The notes under the pieces: model-generated
Database searches by the model: none
The model's input: the letters and a program-made list of their open reading frames with translations, nothing else
Told to the model about the DNA's origin: nothing
In this document: positions 1-6,318 of the stretch, in pieces
Position numbering within the stretch: position 1 is the first letter of the stretch
Layout: each line of letters starts with the position of its first letter
From: Pseudomonadota bacterium
GTDB taxonomy: Bacteria; Pseudomonadota; Alphaproteobacteria; Sphingomonadales; Sphingomonadaceae
NCBI GenBank assembly: GCA_030271565.1
Contig: JARXKR010000060.1
Span: 1-12,607 of the forward strand
Direction of reading: 5' to 3'
Length of the DNA stretch: 12,607 nucleotides
Position numbers and translations under genes: made by a program

Positions 1-2
1 CC

Positions 3-587
3 AAGATTTCGGTGCGCGCCAACAACCTGATTTCGGACCGGATCAAGGTCAACGACCTGCGCGGCAACCCGATCGAGATGGCCGCGCAAGTGGTGTGGCG
101 CGTGGTCGATACCGCGCAGGCGCTGTACGATGTCGATGATTACAAGGCCTTCGTGATGGTCCAGATCGAAGCGGCGGTGCGGACCATCGGCTCGCGCTAT
201 CCCTACGACGATTTCACCCACGCCGAGGTCACCCTGCGCGGCAACCACGACGAGGTCGGGATCGAACTGCGCAAGGAACTGATCGCGCGGCTTACCCAAG
301 CCGGGATCTCGGTCGACGAGTGCGGCTTCACCCACCTCGCCTATGCGCAGGAGATCGCCGGGGCGATGCTGCGCCGCCAGCAGGCCGAAGCGGTGGTCGC
401 GGCGCGCAAGACGCTGGTCGAAGGCGCGGTCGGCATGGTCGAGATGGCGCTCGGCATGCTCAGCGAGAAGAACGTCGTCCACCTCGACGACGAGCGCAAG
501 GCGGCGATGGTATCGAACCTGATGGTGGTGCTGTGCGGTGAGCGCGATACCCAGCCGGTGGTCAACGCCGGGTCGCTGTACCAGTAA
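3..587 (+). CDS. SPFH (band 7/prohibitin-like) domain protein, 5' end missing
   Basis: The reading frame is open to the left edge of the window, so the 194 residues seen are the C-terminal part of a longer protein. A GTG at 12 is in frame, but the frame continues upstream of it and I do not take it as the start. The visible part has the late SPFH pattern: a beta-rich segment around VVWRVVDTAQALY, then a helical stretch with FVMVQIEAAVRTIGSRYPYDD, then an Ala/Glu/Arg-rich helix with AQEIAGAMLRRQQAEAVVAARK, typical of the coiled region that follows an SPFH domain. SPFH proteins usually assemble on membranes as scaffolds; the specific role here is unknown. The stop lies 8 bases before the small regulator gene, so the two are probably co-transcribed. 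An N-terminal membrane anchor, if present, lies outside the window. Confidence 0.85.
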   Translation, partial: KISVRANNLISDRIKVNDLRGNPIEMAAQVVWRVVDTAQALYDVDDYKAFVMVQIEAAVRTIGSRYPYDDFTHAEVTLRGNHDEVGIELRKELIARLTQAGISVDECGFTHLAYAQEIAGAMLRRQQAEAVVAARKTLVEGAVGMVEMALGMLSEKNVVHLDDERKAAMVSNLMVVLCGERDTQPVVNAGSLYQ

Positions 588-595
588 ACCGGACC

Positions 596-805
596 ATGGC
601 TGCCCCGGGCAAGAAGTCGTTTCCGCTCCGGCTCGATCCAGCGCTCTATACGGCGCTGGAGCGGACGGCGGCGGGCGACTTCCGCTCGGTCAACACCCAG
701 GTCGAGGTGCTGCTGCGCGAGGCGCTGATCCGGCGCGGGGTCAAGGTCGCAACCAGCGAACCGGCCAAGCGGGGCCGCCCGAAGAAGGAGGAAAGCAATG
801 ACTGA
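596..805 (+). CDS. Small ribbon-helix-helix (Arc/HicB-antitoxin-like) DNA-binding protein
   Basis: This 69-residue protein begins with a short basic segment and the strand KSFPLRLDPALYTALERTA, followed by the helix pair NTQVEVLLREALIRRG. That is the Arc/MetJ-type ribbon-helix-helix layout, with the predicted beta strand (FPLRL) placed to contact DNA as a dimer. The tail is Lys/Arg-rich (AKRGRPKKEE) and resembles an AT-hook-like basic patch. The gene starts 8 bases after the SPFH stop and overlaps the next gene by 8 bases (ATGACTGA), so all three look like one operon. Proteins like this are often labelled antitoxins, but no toxin gene is seen next to it, so autoregulation of the operon or a link to the SPFH protein is as likely. 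The fold call is good; the function is inference. Confidence 0.8.
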   Translation: MAAPGKKSFPLRLDPALYTALERTAAGDFRSVNTQVEVLLREALIRRGVKVATSEPAKRGRPKKEESND

Positions 806-1082
806 CAATCTCAACGACGGCGCATGGTTCCTGCCCAAGCGGCTGGGTTACGGCGCAGGTCTGCCGATTGCGTGGCAAGGCTGGGTCATGCTCGCACTCC
901 ACGGCAGTCTGGTGGCGGCAGGAATTCCGCTTCTGGACCTGGCTAACCACGCCGAGCTGCCAAGCGGGCGGCACCATTTGGAATTCCTGCTTTATGCTCT
1001 GGCAGTGACAGCAGTATTCGTTCCGCTCTACGCTGCAAAGACGCGTGGCGGGTGGAAGTGGCGCTGGCCGGGCAAGAACTGA
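798..1082 (+). CDS. Small two-helix inner-membrane protein, function unknown
   Basis: This 94-residue protein has two hydrophobic segments, about residues 28-48 (VMLALHGSLVAAGIPLLDL) and 62-79 (LEFLLYALAVTAVFVPLYAA). They are separated by a short polar loop with His residues and followed by a basic, Trp-rich tail (TRGGWKWRWPGKN) that should stay in the cytoplasm. A strong ribosome site, AAGGAGG at 785-791, sits 6 bases before the ATG and inside the end of the upstream gene, which supports both the start and the overlap with it. I do not recognise the family. Its position after the SPFH and ribbon-helix-helix genes suggests a membrane partner for the SPFH scaffold, but that is inference. Confidence 0.75.
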   Translation: MTDNLNDGAWFLPKRLGYGAGLPIAWQGWVMLALHGSLVAAGIPLLDLANHAELPSGRHHLEFLLYALAVTAVFVPLYAAKTRGGWKWRWPGKN

Positions 1083-1168
1083 AATCTTTGGGGCAGTTGA
1101 TGTCCCCCAGCGGGACGGGCTCGACAGCGGCAGACTCTCGTTAACCGCGCGATGCTAAGCCACGCTGC

Positions 1169-2122
1169 ATGACAAGCATCGCCAGACTCCCGCTCGCCGC
1201 GCTCGCGCTGACCGCGCTGGCGCTCCCCGCCGCCTCAAGCTTCGCCCAGAGCGACGCGGCCTACACCGTGGTCGAGAGCGGGCGGCAGTTCAGCCGGCTG
1301 CAGGATGCGGTCAGCGCAATCGGCGGAGGGAGCGGCACGATCCGCGTTTCCAGCGGGGTGCATCAAGACTGCGCGGTGCAGACCGCGGGCCGGATCGCCT
1401 ACGTCGCTGCTACTCCCGGCCAGGCCGTGTTCGACGGCGTCACTTGCGAGGGCAAGGCCGCATTGGTGCTGCGCGGCACCGCTGCCAGCGTCGAGGGACT
1501 GACCTTCACCAACATGCGCGTGCCCGATTTCAACGGCGCAGGCATCCGGCTTGAGCACGGCAACCTCTCGGTCAGCCAATCATGGTTCCGCGACAGCCAG
1601 CAGGGCATCCTGACCGGCCCCGACCCCGACGGCAGCATCACCATCGACAAGTCGACTTTCACCCGGCTCGGCACCTGCGAAGGTTCGGGCGGCTGCGCGC
1701 ATTCGGTCTATGTCGGCGATTACGGCGCGGCCACGGTCACCCGCAGCCGTTTTGAGGCGGGCCGCGGCGGGCATTACCTCAAGAGCCGCGCCGCCAAGAT
1801 CGCGGTGATCGGCTGCAGCTTCGACGATTCGGCCGGACGCCAGACCAATTACATGATCGACCTGCCCGGCGGCGCGACCGGCCGGATTGCCGGCAACTGG
1901 TTCGTCCAGGGGCCGAGCAAGGAGAACCACTCGGCCTTCATCGCGCTCGCCGCCGAAGGCAAGGCCAACAGCTCGGCCGGACTGGTGATCGAAGGCAACG
2001 ACGCGCGCTTCGCCCCGAACGTGCCATGGCCCAGCGTGTTTGTGGCCGACTGGTCGGGCGACCCGATCCAGATCGGCGCGAACAAGCTCGATCCGAGGTT
2101 GACGGTGAAAGAGCGGCGCTAG
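1169..2122 (+). CDS. Secreted right-handed parallel beta-helix repeat protein
   Basis: This 317-residue protein has a classical signal peptide: basic start, hydrophobic core LAALALTALALPAAS, and probable cleavage after SFA near residue 26. The mature part shows successive short beta-coil rungs of the pectate-lyase-like kind, for example VEGLTFTNMRV, IRLEHGNLSVSQSWFRDS, SITIDKSTFTRLG, ATVTRSRFEAG, IAVIGCSFDDS and LVIEGNDARF. Several Cys residues in the mature part could form disulfides. Such folds bind or cut polysaccharides, but I see no clear catalytic motif, so no substrate is assigned. The ATG at 1169 is chosen because it gives the intact signal peptide; no good ribosome site is visible before it. 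The stop overlaps the stop of the convergent ribA within CTAG at 2119-2122. Confidence 0.82.
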   Translation: MTSIARLPLAALALTALALPAASSFAQSDAAYTVVESGRQFSRLQDAVSAIGGGSGTIRVSSGVHQDCAVQTAGRIAYVAATPGQAVFDGVTCEGKAALVLRGTAASVEGLTFTNMRVPDFNGAGIRLEHGNLSVSQSWFRDSQQGILTGPDPDGSITIDKSTFTRLGTCEGSGGCAHSVYVGDYGAATVTRSRFEAGRGGHYLKSRAAKIAVIGCSFDDSAGRQTNYMIDLPGGATGRIAGNWFVQGPSKENHSAFIALAAEGKANSSAGLVIEGNDARFAPNVPWPSVFVADWSGDPIQIGANKLDPRLTVKERR

Positions 2123-3174
2123 GCCAGCAAATGCCCTGAGCGGTCGCGCTTGGTGTCGAGGTAGCGGGCGTTGTGCGGATTGGCCGGGAGCTGGTGCGGG
2201 ACACGCTGCGCCACCGTTACCCCGGCCCCTTCCAGCGCCGCAACCTTGGCCGGGTTGTTGGTCATCAGCCGGATCGGCCCGACTCCCAGCAGTTGCAGCA
2301 TCCGCGCAGCCACTGCGAAGTCGCGCGCTTCGTTGGGCAAGCCAAGCCGGCTGTTGGCATCGACCGTATCGAACCCCTGGTCCTGCAGCTGGTAGGCGCG
2401 CAGCTTGTTGATCAGCCCGATCCCGCGTCCTTCCTGGCGCAGATATAGCAGCACGCCCCAGCCGCCCTTTGCAGCTTCCTCCGCCATCGCCGCGAGCGCT
2501 GCGTCGAGCTGCGGACCGCAATCGCATTTGAGGCTGGAGAAGACGTCGCCGGTCAGGCACTCCGAATGGAGCCGGACCAGCGGCACGCGGTCCGATTGCT
2601 GCGCGCCGATCACCAGCGCGGCATGTTCGCGCAGATCGTCGGCCGAGCGGAAAGCGATGATTTCCGCGGTCTCCGCCGCCGCAACCGGGAGCCGTGCTCG
2701 CGCTGCGATTGTCAGATGCGCAGGGTCCTTGAACGCCTCGAGGTCCGCCGCGCTGACCGCCTGCATCTCGCCCGCTGGAACCGGATCGACCAGGAATGCG
2801 GGCAATATCCCCGCCAGCCGCGCCAGCTCCATCGCCGCCGCCGCGCTGACCGGATCGGCCAGTGGCTCGGCCAGGAACGGGCCCTTCAGCGGCCAGGTCA
2901 GATCGAGCGCCGGATCGGCCAGTGCGCGCGCTGCAGCAAGGTCGAAGGGTTCCGCCCCGCGCAGCAGCACTGGGGCTTCGGGGGCTGCTGCCTCGCGCTG
3001 GTTGGCGAGCTTAAGCGTTGCCGCGCGGGCGCACGAGATCAGCATGCGCGGCGCGGTTACCCCGGAGCCAAAACCGGTCTCCGCCGGGAGCAATTGCAAC
3101 TCGCCTACCGCTATCGCCCAACCATGACGCAGCGCATCGATGGCGAGCGCCACCCGCCGCCCGGCCGTGGTCAT
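2119..3174 (-). CDS. ribA: GTP cyclohydrolase II with a degenerate RibB-like N-terminal domain
   Basis: RibA opens the imidazole ring of GTP to give the pyrimidine precursor of riboflavin, releasing formate and pyrophosphate. Residues about 195-351 are a full RibA domain: HSECLTGD at 203-210, zinc ligands Cys206, Cys217 and Cys219 (KCDCG), RQEGRGIGL, Tyr261 (equivalent to Tyr105 of the E. coli enzyme), and TNNPAK. The E. coli Asp126 position appears as Glu282, while Arg128 is kept as Arg284. The first 190 residues lack the RibB acidic catalytic loop but keep a trace of its end (MELARLAGILPAFLV, then LEAFKD), so this half is probably a non-catalytic remnant, as known in some alphaproteobacterial RibA proteins. 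The gene lies 28 bases after xthA on the same strand and is probably co-transcribed with it. A separate ribB would be expected elsewhere. Confidence 0.93.
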   Translation of the reverse strand: MTTAGRRVALAIDALRHGWAIAVGELQLLPAETGFGSGVTAPRMLISCARAATLKLANQREAAAPEAPVLLRGAEPFDLAAARALADPALDLTWPLKGPFLAEPLADPVSAAAAMELARLAGILPAFLVDPVPAGEMQAVSAADLEAFKDPAHLTIAARARLPVAAAETAEIIAFRSADDLREHAALVIGAQQSDRVPLVRLHSECLTGDVFSSLKCDCGPQLDAALAAMAEEAAKGGWGVLLYLRQEGRGIGLINKLRAYQLQDQGFDTVDANSRLGLPNEARDFAVAARMLQLLGVGPIRLMTNNPAKVAALEGAGVTVAQRVPHQLPANPHNARYLDTKRDRSGHLLA

Positions 3175-3202
3175 AGCCCCAGCTCGCTATGCGCAAGCGC
3201 AC

Positions 3203-3994
3203 TCAAAGAACAAACTCGGTGATCAGCGGCACGTGGTCCGAGCATTGCTCCCACTGGCGAGTTTCTTCGACTACGCGGTGCGAGGCCGACTGGGCGGCGA
3301 GCTCGGGCGAGGCCCACATATGGTCGAGCCGCCGGCCGCGATCCTTGCCTTGCCAATAGGTGCGGTACGACCACCACGACCAGTTCCGGGTCGGCGCGGG
3401 GATGTGCTTGCGCCCCAGATCGACCCAGCCGTGCGCATCGCTCAGGCGCTGCAGCGTCTCGACCTCGTGCGGGGTGTGGCTGACCACCTTGAGCAGCGCC
3501 TTGTGATCGTAAACGTCGCAATCGAGCGGGGCCACGTTGAAATCCCCGAGCAGCAGCGTTGGCCGGTCGAGCGCGTCGGCCCAGCGGGTCATCCGCTCGA
3601 GGAAGTCGAGCTTCTGGCCGAACTTGGCGTTGACCGCGCGGTCGGGCACGTCGCCGCCTGCGGGAATATAGACATTTTCGATGACGAGACCCTGCCCCGG
3701 TCCGAGCAGCTCGACCCCGACATGCCGCGCCTCGCCATTGGCCTGCCAGTCATGCCGCGAAAATTCGCGCAGCGGAATCCGGCTGACTGTCGCCACGCCG
3801 TGATAACCCTTCTGCCCGTGCACCGCGCGGTACGTATAGCCGAGGTCTTCAAACGCCTGATGCGGGAACAGCTCCTCGACCGTCTTGATCTCTTGCAGAC
3901 ACAACACATCGGGCGCCTGTTCGCGCAGGAACCGCCCGACCTGCTCGATCCGCAAGCGCACCGAATTGATGTTCCATGTGGCAATCGAAACCAT
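3203..3994 (-). CDS. xthA: Exodeoxyribonuclease III / AP endonuclease
   Basis: The 263-residue protein has the endonuclease/exonuclease/phosphatase fold of the ExoIII family: ATWNINSVR at the start (Asn8), LQEIK with metal-binding Glu35, NVYIPAG with Tyr109, GDFNVAP with Asp151 and Asn153, RLDHMW with Asp224, and CSDHVPL with catalytic His254. It would cut DNA at abasic sites in base excision repair and degrade 3' ends of double-stranded DNA; it acts in the cytoplasm. The length matches the family. The frame extends upstream to 4063, but that extension would translate through a terminator hairpin and has no family similarity, so the ATG at 3994, immediately before SIATWN, is chosen. ribA follows 28 bases downstream. 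Confidence 0.95.
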   Translation of the reverse strand: MVSIATWNINSVRLRIEQVGRFLREQAPDVLCLQEIKTVEELFPHQAFEDLGYTYRAVHGQKGYHGVATVSRIPLREFSRHDWQANGEARHVGVELLGPGQGLVIENVYIPAGGDVPDRAVNAKFGQKLDFLERMTRWADALDRPTLLLGDFNVAPLDCDVYDHKALLKVVSHTPHEVETLQRLSDAHGWVDLGRKHIPAPTRNWSWWSYRTYWQGKDRGRRLDHMWASPELAAQSASHRVVEETRQWEQCSDHVPLITEFVL

Positions 3995-4039
3995 GCGAAG
4001 GGCTTTAGGTGCGAAGCTGACAGACGGCAACAAGACAGC

Positions 4040-4076
4040 AAAAAACCCCTGCTCCGGGGGCATTGGAGCAGGGGTT
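4040..4076 (-). terminator. Intrinsic terminator upstream of xthA
   Basis: There is a perfect 12-bp stem, AACCCCTGCTCC at 4044-4055 with GGAGCAGGGGTT at 4065-4076, around a 9-base loop. On the minus strand it is followed by a run of T (4043-4040, with two more T already in the stem). This fits rho-independent termination of minus-strand transcription coming from lolA or from the small RNA candidate just upstream. On the plus strand the downstream T-run is poor, and no plus-strand gene needs it. xthA must therefore start from its own promoter in the 45 bases after this hairpin, or rely on read-through. Confidence 0.9.
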
Positions 4077-4118
4077 CCTTTGTGCGTTCGTCACGCTCGA
4101 CATCGCGGCCGGTTTAGA

Positions 4119-4192
4119 GGCAAGGGCAACAGGGGGGAAACCCGCCTCACAGCCGCGCTGTCGAAGACCTTTTTAGGGTCTTTTGCCTTGCC
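4119..4192 (-). ncRNA. Candidate structured RNA or folded 3' UTR of lolA
   Basis: Within the 305-bp gap between lolA and xthA there is a compact set of complementary segments. A closing 7-bp stem (4119-4125 with 4186-4192, GGCAAGG/CCTTGCC) encloses three local hairpins: 4132-4146 (G-run against CCCGCC, imperfect), 4149-4161 (ACAGC/GCTGT, 3-base loop) and 4164-4182 (AAGACC/GGTCTT, 7-base loop). A terminator on the minus strand follows at 4076-4040, which is why I favour the minus strand. It is not a tRNA: the arms and loops do not fit and there is no T-loop motif. I do not recognise an RNA family. It could also be the structured 3' UTR of the lolA mRNA or chance GC-rich pairing. No convincing protein-coding frame exists in this gap. 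Confidence 0.35.
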
Positions 4193-4216
4193 GCGCCATG
4201 AACAATCGAGTCAGGC

Positions 4217-4234
4217 TTGTCGCAAATTGTCGCA
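4217..4234. repeat. Tandem 8-bp repeat, possible regulator site
   Basis: TTGTCGCA occurs twice, at 4217-4224 and 4227-4234, with a 10-bp period, so the copies face the same side of the helix. On the minus strand the repeat reads TGCGACAA and lies about 25-40 bases upstream of the candidate structured RNA. It may be a protein-binding site or promoter element; no known regulator is recognised. Confidence 0.35.
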
Positions 4235-4299
4235 TCTGGCGCACGGCCCACGACCAGTTGCCCCCCTCTATCGACGAACCGGGCTATCGATGAGTGGCG

Positions 4300-4971
4300 C
4301 TAGTGTTTGGCGGCCCCGCGCGGATCGTTAAAGCGGAAGGTGCCGTCGGGCACCGCGACCCCGTACTGTTGATTCGTCAAGGTGACGATCGTGCGGGTGT
4401 TCTGCGCGTCGAGCGAGGCCCAGCTCGACAGTTCAAGGCCGCCGGGTGCGCCGGCCTTGCGGATGAAGACCATCGTGATCACGCCGTATTCGGGATGCTT
4501 CTTGTCGCGCACTTCGAGGCTGACGACCTGCGAATTGTTCGACGGCACCAGCTTGCCGTATTGCATCACGTCACGGTTGGGATCGAGCAGCGCGCCCAAA
4601 GGGCTGTTCTTGATCGGCCAGCGCTGGACCTGCTTGACCGAATAATCGATGAAGGTCAGCGCGCTGCCGTCAGAGACGATCAGCATCGGCACGCCCTTCT
4701 CATACTGGAAGCGAATCCGCCCCGGGCGCTTCAAGGTCAGCACACCCTTGACGCGGTTGCCGCGCGGATCAGCCTGGACGAAATCGGCGCGCATGGTCGA
4801 GATCGCGCGCAAGGCGGTAATCGCGCTGGTGAGGTCGGATGACTGGGCCTGCGCGGCGACCGTGCTGGGGGTAACCAGCGCAGCGGGTACAGACAGGGCC
4901 AGCGCGGCAGTGGCGGCGGCACCGAAAAACGAGCGGCCAAAAATCGAAGGGGGTGAGAGCTTTGTGTTCAT
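4300..4971 (-). CDS. lolA: Outer-membrane lipoprotein carrier protein LolA
   Basis: LolA is the periplasmic shuttle that takes lipoproteins released by the LolCDE complex to the outer membrane. The 223-residue product has an N-terminal export signal (FFGAAATAALALSVPAAL, probable cleavage near AAQA at about residues 39-42). The mature domain has the LolA-type pattern: an early MRADFVQ, GVLTLKRPGRIRFQYEKG at about residues 76-93, then IVSDGSALTFID and a series of strands ending in FRFNDPRG. The gene is on the same strand as rpmG upstream and xthA downstream. A TTG at 5007 would extend the protein by 12 residues and has a weak G-rich site before it; I prefer the ATG at 4971 because it leaves a normal signal peptide. 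Neither start has a strong ribosome site. Confidence 0.9.
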   Translation of the reverse strand: MNTKLSPPSIFGRSFFGAAATAALALSVPAALVTPSTVAAQAQSSDLTSAITALRAISTMRADFVQADPRGNRVKGVLTLKRPGRIRFQYEKGVPMLIVSDGSALTFIDYSVKQVQRWPIKNSPLGALLDPNRDVMQYGKLVPSNNSQVVSLEVRDKKHPEYGVITMVFIRKAGAPGGLELSSWASLDAQNTRTIVTLTNQQYGVAVPDGTFRFNDPRGAAKH

Positions 4972-5041
4972 CTGCGCGCTGCTAGCCGCGATGGCTTGAA
5001 CTCGCAATGAACCCCTGCACTGGCTGGGCTTAATATACAGG

Positions 5042-5070
5042 CGGCCCGCGTCCCTTGCAGGCGCGGGCCG
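5042..5070 (-). terminator. GC-rich hairpin between rpmG and lolA
   Basis: There is a perfect 9-bp stem, CGGCCCGCG at 5042-5050 with CGCGGGCCG at 5062-5070, and an 11-base loop, 36 bases past the rpmG stop. On the minus strand it is followed by CCTGTATATTAAG, which lacks a real T-run. It is therefore a weak or partial terminator, or an mRNA-stabilising hairpin, allowing some read-through into lolA. Confidence 0.5.
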
Positions 5071-5106
5071 GATGAAAGGCAGCGGCGGGCGAGCCCGCAG
5101 CGGCGC

Positions 5107-5274
5107 TTACTTGATCTTGGCTTCCTTGAACTCGACGTGCTTGCGCACCACCGGGTCATACTTGCGGAAGGTCATCTTCTCGGTCGTGTTGCGCGGGTTC
5201 TTCTTGGTCACATAGAAGAAACCGGTTTCGGCGGTGGAGACCAGCCGGATCTTGACGGTTGCGGGCTTCGCCAT
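5107..5274 (-). CDS. rpmG: 50S ribosomal protein L33
   Basis: This 55-residue frame encodes bacterial L33, a small protein of the large ribosomal subunit. It begins MAKPATVKIRLVSTAETGFF and continues with YVTKKNPRNTTEKMTFRKYD, which matches the family closely, then ends FKEAKIK. The Cys pairs that bind zinc in some L33 forms are absent, so this is the Cys-less (C-) form and does not depend on zinc. A ribosome site AGGAA lies 5 bases before the ATG. It stands alone between ppk2 and lolA on the same strand, with 111 bases upstream that could hold its own promoter and a hairpin downstream. Confidence 0.95.
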   Translation of the reverse strand: MAKPATVKIRLVSTAETGFFYVTKKNPRNTTEKMTFRKYDPVVRKHVEFKEAKIK

Positions 5275-5385
5275 GGCGTATTCCTGTTTGGTTCGATTCG
5301 GGCCGAAACCCGCTTAAAAATGGACAAGGCGGCATGCGCTGCCGCCCCTCAAGGACCGGCCCATTGCGGCAGAAGGCGGCCAAAG

Positions 5386-6222
5386 TCAAGCGGCAGGCTG
5401 GCCTTTCGGCTTGTCTGACTTGTTGTCCTTGGCCTTGTCCGGGTCGTGGTACGGCGCAATCGGTTTGAGCGCTGCGTAGTGCTCGACCAAAGGCTCATGC
5501 CCGAGCGGCGGGAACTCGAACGGCTCGTCTGCCACGGTCATATCGGGCAACCGGTCGAGCAGGTTGCGGATCAAGCTCAGCCGCCCGCGGCGCTGGTCGT
5601 TGAAATCGACCAAGGTCCATGGCGCCGCCTTGGTGTGCGTCGCCGCGAGCATCGCCTCGCGCGCGGCGGTGTATTCGCTGTACTTTTGCCGTGCAGCGGT
5701 ATCGATTGGCGACAGTTTCCAGCGTTTGAGCGGATCGTCGAGCCGTTCCTTGAAACGATCTTCCTGCTTCTCCTGATCCGAGCACAGCCAATACTTGAAC
5801 AGCAGGATCCCGTCATCGATCAGCAGTTTCTCGAACGCCGGAACCTGCTTTAGGAACGAGGCGACCTGCTCGGGCGTGGCAAAGTCCATGACTTTTTCAA
5901 CCCCCGCGCGGTTGTACCAACTGCGGTCGAACAGCACGATCTCACCCGCGCTGGGCAGGTGCGCGATGTAGCGTTGGAAGTACCACTGGGTCTTTTCGGC
6001 ATCGGTTGGCCTGGGTAGTGCGGCGACATGGCACTGGCGCGGATTGAGCGGGCCCGCGATCGCCTGAATCGAGCCGCCCTTGCCCGCAGTGTCACGCCCT
6101 TCGAACAGCACCACCACCCGTGCTCCGGTTTTGGCAACCCAACGCGCCATCGCCACCAGGTCTTGCTCGAGCGGCTTGTAAAGCTTTGCGAACTTGGATT
6201 TCTTAAGCCGTTTCATGCGCAT
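5386..6222 (-). CDS. ppk2: Polyphosphate kinase 2 family protein (class I type)
   Basis: PPK2 enzymes transfer phosphate between polyphosphate and nucleotides, usually making ADP or ATP (or the guanosine forms) from polyphosphate. The 278-residue protein has Walker A EGRDTAGKGG at residues 41-50, Walker B VLFDRSWYNR at 96-105 followed by AGVEKVMDF, and the lid segment DRFKERLDDPLKRWKLSP at about 155-172. Length and motifs fit a single-domain class I enzyme. The C-terminal tail is Lys/Asp-rich and probably disordered. The frame runs open to 6567, but that part is antisense to phhA. Starts at 6222 and 6216 are both possible (Met-Arg-Met); the AAAGGA site is 3 and 9 bases away respectively, so 6216 may be the one used. 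The gene is divergent from phhA across about 96 bases. Confidence 0.92.
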   Translation of the reverse strand: MRMKRLKKSKFAKLYKPLEQDLVAMARWVAKTGARVVVLFEGRDTAGKGGSIQAIAGPLNPRQCHVAALPRPTDAEKTQWYFQRYIAHLPSAGEIVLFDRSWYNRAGVEKVMDFATPEQVASFLKQVPAFEKLLIDDGILLFKYWLCSDQEKQEDRFKERLDDPLKRWKLSPIDTAARQKYSEYTAAREAMLAATHTKAAPWTLVDFNDQRRGRLSLIRNLLDRLPDMTVADEPFEFPPLGHEPLVEHYAALKPIAPYHDPDKAKDNKSDKPKGQPAA

Positions 6223-6318
6223 CGATCCTTTGTCTGCAACCTTGCGCCCGCGTGGACAGGTGCGCAAGCAGTGCCATTGCCGCCCCTGTCCCGCGATGAT
6301 ATGGTTGCAGGTGAAACG
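6223..6318. promoter_or_regulatory. Divergent promoter region between ppk2 and phhA
   Basis: These 96 bases must hold the promoters of both divergent genes, since neither has a same-strand neighbour close upstream. I see an AAAGGA ribosome site for ppk2 and AGGTG at 6309-6313 for phhA. I find no convincing -35/-10 pair or palindromic operator by eye. Confidence 0.5.

Noticed and set aside
1102..1116. Short hairpin GTCCC/GGGAC before the beta-helix gene as a terminator
   Set aside because: The stem is only 5 bp with no T-run on either side; chance is likely in GC-rich DNA.
1580..2560. Long minus-strand frame antisense to the beta-helix gene and overlapping ribA
   Set aside because: Its translation is low-complexity Ala/Arg/Gly typical of GC-rich shadow frames, and both overlapped genes have clear family motifs.
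2405..3222. Plus-strand frames antisense to ribA (240 and 218 residues)
   Set aside because: The Ser/Ala/Arg-rich translations have no motif and lie opposite a confident RibA.
3995..4063. Upstream extension of xthA to an ATG in the terminator loop
   Set aside because: It would be translated through the hairpin and adds residues absent from the ExoIII family.
3140..4117. 325-residue plus-strand frame
   Set aside because: It is antisense to xthA throughout and has no recognisable domain or ribosome site.
4119..4192. Degenerate tRNA (74 bases with a 7-bp closing stem)
   Set aside because: There is no T-loop motif, the middle hairpin has a 3-base loop, and no CCA-ready end or anticodon loop fits on either strand.
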